DNA of 32,937 nucleotides, taken from Vulcanimicrobiota bacterium (GTDB lineage: Bacteria; Vulcanimicrobiota; Vulcanimicrobiia; Vulcanimicrobiales; Vulcanimicrobiaceae). The notes below the pieces were generated by a model. The model ran no database searches, was not told the origin of the DNA, and saw only the letters and a list, made by a program, of their open reading frames with translations. Shown here piece after piece: positions 13,358-20,729 of this stretch. The stretch's first letter is position 1. Each line of letters begins with the position of its first letter. The stretch covers positions 1 through 32,937 of the forward strand of contig JAQBPK010000099.1 of NCBI GenBank assembly GCA_028287565.1, written 5' to 3'. Made by a program: the position numbers and the translations under genes.

Positions 13358-14799
13358 CGCGCGGCCTCGCCGATGCGGCGGATGCCTTCTTCGATCGCGT
13401 CGCGCGGCACCGGCGTGAGCGCGAGGCGGAAGTTGTGGTCGCCGCCCGACTGCGGGTAGAACGCTTCGCCGAACAGGAACGACGCGCCGCGGCGCTCCGC
13501 GTTCGCGAGCAGCACGCGCGCGCGCGTCTCTCTAGGCACCGTCGCCCACAGATAGTATCCGTCGCCGCCCTGCGCGACGCGCATGCCGGCCGGCCAGTAG
13601 CGCTCGATCGCGGCGTGCACGAGCGCGCGCCGTTCGCGCAGCTCGCCGCGCAGCGCGGTGACGTGCGCGTCGTACCCGCTCTCGAGATAGTCGCGCACGC
13701 CGGCCTGCATGTACATCGAGGTCGCCATGTCGTACGACTGCTTGCGCAGCAGCAGCCGTTCGTAGATCGTGCGCGGCGCGACCAGCCAGCCCAGCCGCAG
13801 CGACGGCGCGATCGTCTTCGAGAACGACGAGAGGTAGATGACGTATTCCGCGTCGTGCGCGAGCAGCGGCGGCGCGTGCGGATCGCCGAGCTCGCCGTAC
13901 GGATCGTCCTCGACGAGCGGGACGCCGTAGCGTTTGGCGAGCGTGATCAGCCGGTCGCGCCGGTCCGCGTTCATCGTGACACCGGTGGGATTGTGGATCG
14001 ACGGCATCGTGTAGATGAAGCGCGGGCGCCGCGTGCGCAGGATCGCCTCGACGTGGTCGACGCGCATCCCGTCCTCGTCGACCGGCACGGGAATCGCGCG
14101 CAACCCGGCGATCTGGAAGATCTGCAGCGCGCCGGGATACGTCGGCGCTTCCACGACGATCTCGTCGCCCGGTTCCGCGAGCGACTGCGCGACCAGCGTG
14201 ATCCCTTGCGTCGATCCCGTCAGCACGAGCACGTCGCGCATGTCCACGTTGCAGCCGCGCGCGCGCATCCGCGCCGCGATCGCTTCGCGCAGCGGGGCGA
14301 AGCCTTCGCTGTCGCCGTACGTCAGCACGAACCGCACGTCGCCGCCGGCGCGAGCGAACGAGCGCGACAAATCGGCGAGCGGCGACGGGTCGGCGGGCGG
14401 CACGCCTTGCACGAACGCGATGAGGTCGCCGTGCTCGCTCGCCGCCAGCTCGCCGAGCACGGCCGGAAACTGGCCGACGCGCCAGGGCGGCAGCGTCACC
14501 CACCACGGCACCGCCGGCGAGCGGTCCGGCCGTCCGCCGTCGAGCGAGGCGACGCGCGAGCCCGAGCCGACGCGCTGCGAGATCAGCCCGTCGGCGGCGA
14601 GATCGCGATAGGCATGAACGACGGTGGACCGGTTGACGTCGAGCCGCTCCGCGAACGTGCGCTCGGGCGGAAGCCGCGTGCCTTCGGGAAGCGCTCCGGC
14701 CAGGATCTGCTCGCGCAGGCGCTCGTAGATCTGGCGGTAGATCGGGACGATGCTGCCGCGGTCGAGGTCGAGCGCGAGCTCGGACGATCCGGTCCGCAT
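13354..14799 (-). CDS. MocR-type GntR regulator with aminotransferase-like domain
   Basis: This is a 481-residue PLP-dependent transcription regulator. Residues about 10-85 form a GntR winged helix: SIVPIYRQIYERLREQILAG, then LPPERTFAERLDVNRSTVVHAYRDLAADGLI. The rest is a fold-type I aminotransferase domain with LVLTGSTQGITLVAQSL, YTMPSIHNPTGVTM, EDDPYGEL and the PLP lysine K328 in YLSSFSKTIAPSLRLGW. The start is uncertain: ATG at 14799 has a GGA 9 nt upstream, while an in-frame ATG at 14850 would lie inside the operator region. It is followed by mutY with overlapping ends and is divergent from aceE. MocR proteins often control a neighbouring gene and themselves. The target cannot be told, but the inverted repeats upstream suggest autoregulation. 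Confidence 0.9.
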   Translation of the reverse strand: MRTGSSELALDLDRGSIVPIYRQIYERLREQILAGALPEGTRLPPERTFAERLDVNRSTVVHAYRDLAADGLISQRVGSGSRVASLDGGRPDRSPAVPWWVTLPPWRVGQFPAVLGELAASEHGDLIAFVQGVPPADPSPLADLSRSFARAGGDVRFVLTYGDSEGFAPLREAIAARMRARGCNVDMRDVLVLTGSTQGITLVAQSLAEPGDEIVVEAPTYPGALQIFQIAGLRAIPVPVDEDGMRVDHVEAILRTRRPRFIYTMPSIHNPTGVTMNADRRDRLITLAKRYGVPLVEDDPYGELGDPHAPPLLAHDAEYVIYLSSFSKTIAPSLRLGWLVAPRTIYERLLLRKQSYDMATSMYMQAGVRDYLESGYDAHVTALRGELRERRALVHAAIERYWPAGMRVAQGGDGYYLWATVPRETRARVLLANAERRGASFLFGEAFYPQSGGDHNFRLALTPVPRDAIEEGIRRIGEAAR

Positions 14800-14836
14800 C
14801 ACCGTCCATTCCACGCCGCTCGCCCTACCGCCCCCT

Positions 14837-14863
14837 CCAATTCGAGCCATTTGCCTGAATTGG
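14837..14863. promoter_or_regulatory. Inverted repeat CCAATTC-N13-GAATTGG over the mocR transcription start
   Basis: This perfect 7-bp inverted repeat lies directly downstream of the predicted -10 of the mocR promoter. Together with the ATTGG at 14880-14884 it makes three ATTGG/CCAAT half-sites spaced 21-22 bp apart, about two helical turns. That fits a MocR/GntR autoregulatory operator. Confidence 0.55.
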
Positions 14864-14891
14864 ATCGTAGAGCGCGCCGATTGGCAGGCAA
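14864..14891 (-). promoter_or_regulatory. Predicted sigma-70-type promoter of mocR
   Basis: On the minus strand TTGCCT (14891-14886) is a -35, TACGAT (14869-14864) a -10, and the spacer is 16 nt. Transcription would start near 14857, within the inverted repeat. Confidence 0.5.
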
Positions 14892-14894
14892 TCG
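14878..14894. promoter_or_regulatory. Inverted repeat CGATTG-N5-CAATCG over the mocR -35
   Basis: This perfect 6-bp inverted repeat covers the predicted -35 of mocR. Its ATTGG half-site is on the same strand as the one at 14859-14863, 21 bp away. Confidence 0.45.
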
Positions 14895-14954
14895 CCGCGC
14901 GGGTCCACGTTATCATCATCCGGAAGGCGACCGGTCACGAGGCGCTGTCCTCAC

Positions 14955-15003
14955 GTCATCCCGAGCCTAGCTCTCATGTCATCCCGAGCCTGTCGAAGGA
15001 TGA
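14955..15003 (+). repeat. REP-like repeat, one partial and one full copy, in the aceE leader
   Basis: GTCATCCCGAGCCT occurs twice (14955-14968 and 14978-14991). The second copy continues to form a 25-nt element with inverted ends TCATCC (14979-14984) and GGATGA (14998-15003), centre CGAGCCTGTCGAA. Very similar intergenic repeats are, to my knowledge, widespread in unrelated bacterial genomes as REP-like elements. It lies 45 nt before the aceE start. Confidence 0.65.
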
Positions 15004-15047
15004 GCCGAAGCCAAAATCTGCGCCCGAAGCCAAACGCAGGACCCGCC

Positions 15048-17771
15048 ATGATCGACACGTCCATCCAGAGCACCCTCGCCACCGACGGCGCCGCCGCCGC
15101 CAAGGCCGGCGCGCAGCCCGATCCGCAAGAGACCCGCGAGTGGCTCGATGCACTCGACGGCGTGATCGAGGCCGAAGGCGCCGCGCGCGCGAGCGAGCTG
15201 GTGCGCGCGATCGTCGAGCGGGCCGCGACGCGCGGCGTGCGCACGCCGGCCGCGCAGACGACGCCGTACGTGAACACGATCCCCGTCGAGGAGCAGGCGC
15301 ACTTCCCGGGCGATCACGAGATCGAGGAGCGGCTGCGCCACTACATCCGCTGGAACGCGATGGCGATGGTCGTGCGCGCGAACAAAGACAACAGCGAGCT
15401 GGGCGGTCACGTCGCGTCGTTCTCGTCGTCCGCGACGCTGTACGACATCGGGCTCAACCACTTCTGGCGCGGCCCCGAGCACAAGAACGGCGGCGACCTC
15501 GTCTATTTCCAGGGCCATTCATCGCCCGGCATCTACGCGCGCGCGTTCCTGGACGGGCGCATCACCGAAGAGCAGCTCGAGAACTTCCGGCGCGAGGTCG
15601 ACGGCAAAGGCGTTCCGTCGTATCCGCATCCGTGGCTGATGCCGGACTTCTGGCAGTTCGCGACCGTGTCGATGGGCCTCGGCCCGCTGCAAGCGGTGTA
15701 CCAGGCGCGCTACATGCGCTATCTGCACGACCGCGGACTTGCCGACACGTCGGACCGCAAAGTGTGGGGCTTCCTCGGCGACGGTGAGATCGACGAGCCC
15801 GAATCGCTCGCGGGGCTCGCGATGGCGGCGCGCGAGAAGCTCGACAACCTGATCTTCGTCGTGAACTGCAACTTGCAGCGGCTCGACGGCCCGGTGCGCG
15901 GCAACGGCAAGATCATCCAGGAGCTCGAAGGCGTGTTCCGCGGCGCGGGCTGGAACGTCATCAAAGTGATCTGGGGGACGCGCTGGGACCCGCTGCTCGC
16001 GGCGGATCACACCGGCATGCTCGTCAAGCTGATGGGCGAGACGCTCGACGGCGACTACCAGACGTTCAAGTCGCGCGACGGCAACTACGTGCGCGAGCAC
16101 TTCTTCGGCAAGTACCCGGAGACGCGCGCGCTCGTGGAGCGCATGACCGACGACGAAGTGTGGGCGCTCAACCGCGGCGGACACGATCCGTACAAAGTCT
16201 ACGCGGCGTACAAAGCCGCGTCCGAGCACCGCGGCGCGCCGACGGTAATCCTCGCCAAGACGATCAAAGGCTACGGGATGGGCTCGGCGGGCGAGGGCAT
16301 GAACATCGCCCACCAGCAGAAGAAACTGATGATCGAGCAGCTGCGCGCGTTCCGCGACCGCTTCTCGATTCCGATCTCCGACCGCGATCTCGAGACCGTG
16401 CCGTTCATCAAGCCCGCGCCCGACTCGCGCGAGGCGGCGTATCTGCGCGAGCGGGTCGCGAAGCTCGGCTCGGTTCCCACCCGGCGCCGCACCGTCGAAG
16501 CGCCGCTGGCGGTGCCGCAGCGTTCGGCGTTCACCGCACTCACCGAATCGTCGGGCGAGCGCGAGTTCTCGACGACGATGTCGTTCGTGCGCGCGCTCTC
16601 GACGATCTTGCGCGACAAGACCGTCGGCCCGCGCGTCGTTCCCATCGTCGCCGACGAGTCGCGCACGTTCGGCATGGAAGGGATGTTCCGCCAGCTCGGG
16701 ATCTACTCGACCGTCGGACAGCTCTACCGCCCGCAAGACGCCGATCAGCTGATGTGGTACCGCGAGGACAAAGCGGGCCAGATTCTGCAAGAGGGCATCA
16801 CCGAGGCCGGCTCGATGTGCTCGTGGATCGCGGCCGGGACGTCGTACTCCACGCACGGCGTGCAGACGCTGCCGTTCTTCATCTTCTACTCGATGTTCGG
16901 ATTCCAGCGCATCGGCGACTTCGCGTGGGCAGCGGGCGACATGCGCACGCGCGGCTTCTTGCTCGGCGGAACGTCGGGCCGCACGACGCTCAACGGCGAA
17001 GGCCTGCAGCACGAGGACGGCCACTCGCACCTGTTCGCGGCGGCGATCCCGAACTGCATGCCGTACGACCCGACGTACGCGTACGAGGTCGCGACGATCG
17101 TGCAGGACGGCGTGCGCCGCATGCTCGGCGAGCAAGAAGACGTGTACTACTACGTCACGCTGCTCAACGAGAACTACCAGCACCCCGCGATGCCGGCGGG
17201 CACGGAAGACGGCATCTTGCGCGGCATGTACCTGCTGCGCGACGGCGGCCGGCAGAAAGCGGTACAGCCGCGGGTGCAGCTGATGGGCAGCGGCTCGATC
17301 CTGCGCGAGGTGCTCGCCGCGGCGGACCTGCTGCGCGACGACTGGGGTGTCGTTGCGGACGTCTGGAGCGCGACGAGCTTCACGCTGCTGCACCGCGACG
17401 GCGAAGCGGCCGCGCGCTGGAATTTGCTGCACCCGGCCGAGACGCCGCAGCGCGCGTACGTGGCGGAGCAGCTCGACGGCCACGACGGCCCGGTGATCGC
17501 GGCGACCGATTACGTGAAGACGTTCGCCGAGCAGATTCGGCCGTTCGTCGGGGACCGCAAGTTCCACGCGCTCGGCACCGATGGATTCGGCCGCAGCGAC
17601 ACGCGCAAGCAGCTGCGCAACTTCTTCGAGGTCGACCGGCGCTGGATCACCGTTGCCGCGTTGAAGGCTTTGTCAACCGACACGACGACCGGTATCGACT
17701 CCGGCAAGGTTGTGTCGGCGATCGCGCGATACGGTATCGATCCCGGCAAACCCGAACCGACGACGGTTTGA
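15048..17771 (+). CDS. aceE: Pyruvate dehydrogenase E1 component, homodimeric type
   Basis: This thiamine-diphosphate enzyme decarboxylates pyruvate and passes the acetyl group to the lipoyl arm of E2. It is the single-chain AceE type at 907 residues (E. coli AceE is 887). The ThDP/Mg motif is GDGE (residues 244-247) followed by NCN at 273-275. Other AceE blocks are HFWRGPEHKNGGDLVYFQGHSSPGIYARAFLDGRI, TIKGYGMGSAGEGMNIAHQQKK, DESRTFGMEGMFRQLGIYS and GRTTLNGEGLQHEDGHSHL. The C-terminus has TDGFGRSDTRKQLRNFFEVDR. ATG at 15048 has GCAGGA 9 nt upstream; longer in-frame starts begin inside the REP-like repeat and are rejected. The E2 gene follows after 4 nt. No E3 gene is in the window. Confidence 0.97.
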   Translation: MIDTSIQSTLATDGAAAAKAGAQPDPQETREWLDALDGVIEAEGAARASELVRAIVERAATRGVRTPAAQTTPYVNTIPVEEQAHFPGDHEIEERLRHYIRWNAMAMVVRANKDNSELGGHVASFSSSATLYDIGLNHFWRGPEHKNGGDLVYFQGHSSPGIYARAFLDGRITEEQLENFRREVDGKGVPSYPHPWLMPDFWQFATVSMGLGPLQAVYQARYMRYLHDRGLADTSDRKVWGFLGDGEIDEPESLAGLAMAAREKLDNLIFVVNCNLQRLDGPVRGNGKIIQELEGVFRGAGWNVIKVIWGTRWDPLLAADHTGMLVKLMGETLDGDYQTFKSRDGNYVREHFFGKYPETRALVERMTDDEVWALNRGGHDPYKVYAAYKAASEHRGAPTVILAKTIKGYGMGSAGEGMNIAHQQKKLMIEQLRAFRDRFSIPISDRDLETVPFIKPAPDSREAAYLRERVAKLGSVPTRRRTVEAPLAVPQRSAFTALTESSGEREFSTTMSFVRALSTILRDKTVGPRVVPIVADESRTFGMEGMFRQLGIYSTVGQLYRPQDADQLMWYREDKAGQILQEGITEAGSMCSWIAAGTSYSTHGVQTLPFFIFYSMFGFQRIGDFAWAAGDMRTRGFLLGGTSGRTTLNGEGLQHEDGHSHLFAAAIPNCMPYDPTYAYEVATIVQDGVRRMLGEQEDVYYYVTLLNENYQHPAMPAGTEDGILRGMYLLRDGGRQKAVQPRVQLMGSGSILREVLAAADLLRDDWGVVADVWSATSFTLLHRDGEAAARWNLLHPAETPQRAYVAEQLDGHDGPVIAATDYVKTFAEQIRPFVGDRKFHALGTDGFGRSDTRKQLRNFFEVDRRWITVAALKALSTDTTTGIDSGKVVSAIARYGIDPGKPEPTTV

Positions 17772-17775
17772 GACA

Positions 17776-19572
17776 ATGGCGCAAGTAGAGCTGACGGTCC
17801 CCGATCTCGGCGGCTTCAACGACATCCCGGTGATCGAAGTGCTGGTCAGTCCGGGCGACACGGTCGCGAAGGACGCGCCGCTGGTGACGCTCGAGTCCGA
17901 CAAGGCGACGATGGAAGTCCCCGCGTCGTCGGGCGGCGTCGTCAAAGACGTGCGCGTGAAGATCGGCGACAAGGTGTCGCAAGGCACCGTGCTCGTCACC
18001 GTGGAGTCCGCGGATGTCATCGCGCCGCCGCACAAAGACGCCGTCGGCATCGCGGCGGCCGACGCGGCTGCAACGGAAGAGACCGGCGCGCCGCCGCCGC
18101 CGCCTATCCTCAACGACGCGCAACCCGCGCGCGTCACGGAATCCGTCGTCGAGCTCGCCGTCCCCGACATCGGCGATTTCAAAGACATTCCGGTGATCGA
18201 AGTGCTGGTGAAACCGGGCGACACCGTCGCCAAGGAAACCGCGCTCGTCACGCTCGAGTCCGACAAGGCGACGATGGAAGTCCCCGCTTCGAGCGGCGGC
18301 ACGATTCGCGACGTCAAGGTGAACGTGGGCGACAAAGTCTCGAAGGGCACCGTGATCGCAACCGTCGCGACGACCGCGATGCCCGGCGCTCCGGCGGCGG
18401 CATCTTCCACCGCACCGTCGTCTTCCGCCGCACCAACAGCTTCCACCGCAGCCGCGCCGCTCGAACGCCCGGCCTCCGCCGCGCAGCCGACATCACCGAC
18501 AACGCCGGCCGCCCCTGTGCAGTTCGCGTCGCCGGCAGCACCCGCCGCGACGCCACCCGCCGCGAACGGCCGCCCGCCGGTTTCAACGGCGCCTCCCGCG
18601 CCGCCGCAGACCGTCTCGACGAATGGTGCAACGAACGGCGTCTCATCCGCCGGTCCGGTGCACGCATCGCCGGCGATCCGCCGCTTCGCGCGCGAGCTCG
18701 GCGTCGATCTGGCCCGCGTGCGCGGCAGCGGCCCGAACGGCCGCATCACGCGCGACGACGTGCAAGGCTATGTGAAGACGGCGCTCGTCTCACCGCCGTC
18801 AACGGACGGCGCGAACGTGCGCGGCGGAACGCCCGGCGGCCTCGCTCTCAACCTCCCGCCGTGGCCGGTTGTCGACTTCGCGAAGTTCGGCCCGGTGGAA
18901 CGCGTCGCGCTCACGCGCATCCAGAAGGTCAGCGGCCCGGTGCTCGCGCGCAACTGGGTGATGATCCCGCACGTCACCCAGAACGACGACGCAGACGTCA
19001 CGGACCTCGAAGCGTTCCGCAAGCAGATCAACAGCGAGCGCAAAGACGTCAAGGTGACGATGCTGGCGTTCTTGATGAAGGCCGCGGTCGCGGCACTGAA
19101 ACGCTACCCGCAGTTCAACGCCTCGCTGGACGGCGACGACCTCGTCCTGAAAAAATACTACCATCTCGGTTTCGCAGCCGACACGCCGAACGGGCTCCTG
19201 GTACCCGTGATCAAGGACGTCGACCAGAAAGGCATCGTCGACATCGCACGTGAGACGTCGGAGCTCGCGGCAAAAGCACGCGACGGAAAGCTGGGCCCGA
19301 CCGACATGACGGGCGCAACGTTCACGATCAGCTCGCTGGGCTCGATCGGGGGCACGTACTTCACCCCGATCATCAACGCCCCGGAAGTGGCGATCCTAGG
19401 CGCCTGCAAAGCGGAAACACGCCCGGTCTGGGACGGCACGACGTTCGTTCCACGCCTGATCCAGCCGCTGTCGCTTTCGTACGATCACCGCGTGATCGAC
19501 GGCGCAAATGCCGCCCGCTTCACGGTAGAGATCAAGAACGGACTCGGCGATCTTCGCCGCGTCTTATTGTAG
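17776..19572 (+). CDS. aceF: Pyruvate dehydrogenase E2, dihydrolipoamide acetyltransferase
   Basis: This core subunit of the complex has 598 residues. There are two N-terminal lipoyl domains with lipoylation lysines K43 and K164, both in LESDKATMEVPASSGG. They are nearly identical to each other at DNA level around the motif, suggesting recent duplication or conversion. A long A/P/T/S-rich flexible linker (about 200-295) leads to the peripheral subunit-binding domain HASPAIRRFARELGVDLARVRGSGPNGRITRDDVQGYV. The acetyltransferase domain ends with the active-site H571 and D575 in LSYDHRVIDG. The 4-nt gap to aceE implies one operon. Because the E1 is AceE-type, pyruvate is the expected substrate. 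Confidence 0.96.
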   Translation: MAQVELTVPDLGGFNDIPVIEVLVSPGDTVAKDAPLVTLESDKATMEVPASSGGVVKDVRVKIGDKVSQGTVLVTVESADVIAPPHKDAVGIAAADAAATEETGAPPPPPILNDAQPARVTESVVELAVPDIGDFKDIPVIEVLVKPGDTVAKETALVTLESDKATMEVPASSGGTIRDVKVNVGDKVSKGTVIATVATTAMPGAPAAASSTAPSSSAAPTASTAAAPLERPASAAQPTSPTTPAAPVQFASPAAPAATPPAANGRPPVSTAPPAPPQTVSTNGATNGVSSAGPVHASPAIRRFARELGVDLARVRGSGPNGRITRDDVQGYVKTALVSPPSTDGANVRGGTPGGLALNLPPWPVVDFAKFGPVERVALTRIQKVSGPVLARNWVMIPHVTQNDDADVTDLEAFRKQINSERKDVKVTMLAFLMKAAVAALKRYPQFNASLDGDDLVLKKYYHLGFAADTPNGLLVPVIKDVDQKGIVDIARETSELAAKARDGKLGPTDMTGATFTISSLGSIGGTYFTPIINAPEVAILGACKAETRPVWDGTTFVPRLIQPLSLSYDHRVIDGANAARFTVEIKNGLGDLRRVLL

Positions 19573-19603
19573 GCTCGCCGGGAAGGGCCGGCGGCACACA
19601 CCC

Positions 19604-20707
19604 ATGTCAACCGATCGGACGGACACCATGGCCCAAATACGCCGCGACACGCGGCTCGCACAACTGACCCGCAGCTTGGAGGCGGTCGCGCAACCTCGTT
19701 TGCTGGAAGCGCAGATCGACGTGGCGCGCGCGCCGCAGGTCGCCGGCGCGGATTCTGCGGTTCTGTCCGCGCTGCAGTTTGCAATCGAGATCGAGATCGC
19801 GACGCTGCCGCCCTATTTCTGCGCGCTTTGGTCGATCAAAGCGGGCAGCGGGCCCGTATACCGCCTCATCTTCAACATCTGCCTGAACGAGATGCTGCAC
19901 CTCGGTCTCGCGTGCAATATGCTGACGGCGCTCGGCGGGAAGCCGGACATCAGGAGCGCGTACTACACGAACATCTCGTATCCGGCCCATGGGCTTCCGG
20001 ACGGCGTCCTGCCCGGACTCGTCGTCGATCTCGGCAGCCTCACGCACGACCGCGTCGTCAACCAGTTCCAAGTGATCGAGACGCCGGAGCATGAGATCAA
20101 GAGCACCCTTCGCGCCGACGATGCGCCGTTCACGATCGGACGGTTTTACGACGCGCTAGCCACGGCGCTGCCAGCCGGCGGCTGGACGGCAGGCAAACCG
20201 GTCACCGACGGGTTCATCACGCCGCAGATCACGTCCGTCACGACGGCACAGGCCGCGATCGCGAAGATCAAGCAGCAGGGCGAAGGGACGTCCGCGCTGC
20301 CGTACGCGGACGGGACGACGCTCGCGCATTTCTACACGTTCGAGGAGATTGCTCAGGAGAACCGCATCACCGGCGTGACGCCGGGAAATCCGCCGCAACT
20401 CATCTGGGCGAAGCCTCCCGATCCCGCGCTGAAAATGCCGGAGTGCTTCGTCATGAAGCCGATCGACCCGGGCGGCAGATATCTCAACCCACCTGCCGAC
20501 GTCGCCGCGAATCTTCAGCGTTTCAACGTCGCGTGGGACAAGCTGCTGACCGATCTCGACGCGGCCTGGGTCAACGACGATCTCGGGACGGCAGTGGACG
20601 ACATGACCGCGCTCAAGGATGCGGCGAACACGCTCTTTTCCGCACCTCCGTTCGACCCCGCGCAACCTGACCTGCGGTACGGTCCGGAGTTCATGCGTCC
20701 GCTTTAA
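19604..20707 (+). CDS. Ferritin-like domain protein (VioB/RebD C-terminal-like)
   Basis: This 367-residue protein contains the ferritin-like domain found in iminophenyl-pyruvate dimer synthases such as VioB and RebD. The key helix reads SALQFAIEIEIATLPPYFCALWSI, with the ligand glutamates, and is followed by NICLNEMLHLGLACNMLTALGGKPDI with the ExxH pair. A later FYTFEEIAQENRITGV may give further ligands. The C-terminal third is helical, rich in D and A, and ends ALKDAANTLFSAPPFDPAQPDLRYGPEFMRPL. The large N-terminal part of VioB is missing, so this is the stand-alone version, whose role is unknown; it need not make indolocarbazole or violacein. It follows aceF by 31 nt with a GGAAGG box, so readthrough from the PDH operon is possible. 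Confidence 0.8.
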   Translation: MSTDRTDTMAQIRRDTRLAQLTRSLEAVAQPRLLEAQIDVARAPQVAGADSAVLSALQFAIEIEIATLPPYFCALWSIKAGSGPVYRLIFNICLNEMLHLGLACNMLTALGGKPDIRSAYYTNISYPAHGLPDGVLPGLVVDLGSLTHDRVVNQFQVIETPEHEIKSTLRADDAPFTIGRFYDALATALPAGGWTAGKPVTDGFITPQITSVTTAQAAIAKIKQQGEGTSALPYADGTTLAHFYTFEEIAQENRITGVTPGNPPQLIWAKPPDPALKMPECFVMKPIDPGGRYLNPPADVAANLQRFNVAWDKLLTDLDAAWVNDDLGTAVDDMTALKDAANTLFSAPPFDPAQPDLRYGPEFMRPL

Positions 20708-20712
20708 GCGAT

Positions 20713-20726
20713 GCGGGTGGACCCGC
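20713..20726. terminator. Small hairpin between convergent stops
   Basis: The 22-nt gap between two convergent genes consists mostly of GCGGG-TGGA-CCCGC. The stem is 5 bp and there is no T-tract. Confidence 0.3.
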
Positions 20727-20729
20727 CGG

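Noticed and set aside
14800-14919. Longer MocR start at 14850 or 14919
   Set aside because: These codons fall within or upstream of the predicted promoter and operator, and the GntR domain begins normally from 14799. The 14850 ATG cannot be fully excluded as a near-leaderless start.
14976-15047. Upstream in-frame ATG for aceE, adding 24 residues
   Set aside because: The ATG and following codons are inside the REP-like repeat, and ATG at 15048 has its own Shine-Dalgarno and a typical AceE N-terminus.
15519-17567. 682-codon open frame on the minus strand
   Set aside because: Antisense shadow of aceE, which shows complete E1 motifs over the same bases.
17761-20710. Search for a dihydrolipoamide dehydrogenase (E3) gene or fragment near aceE-aceF
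   Set aside because: No FAD/NAD-binding frame with a CxxxxC redox motif is present; E3 must be encoded elsewhere.
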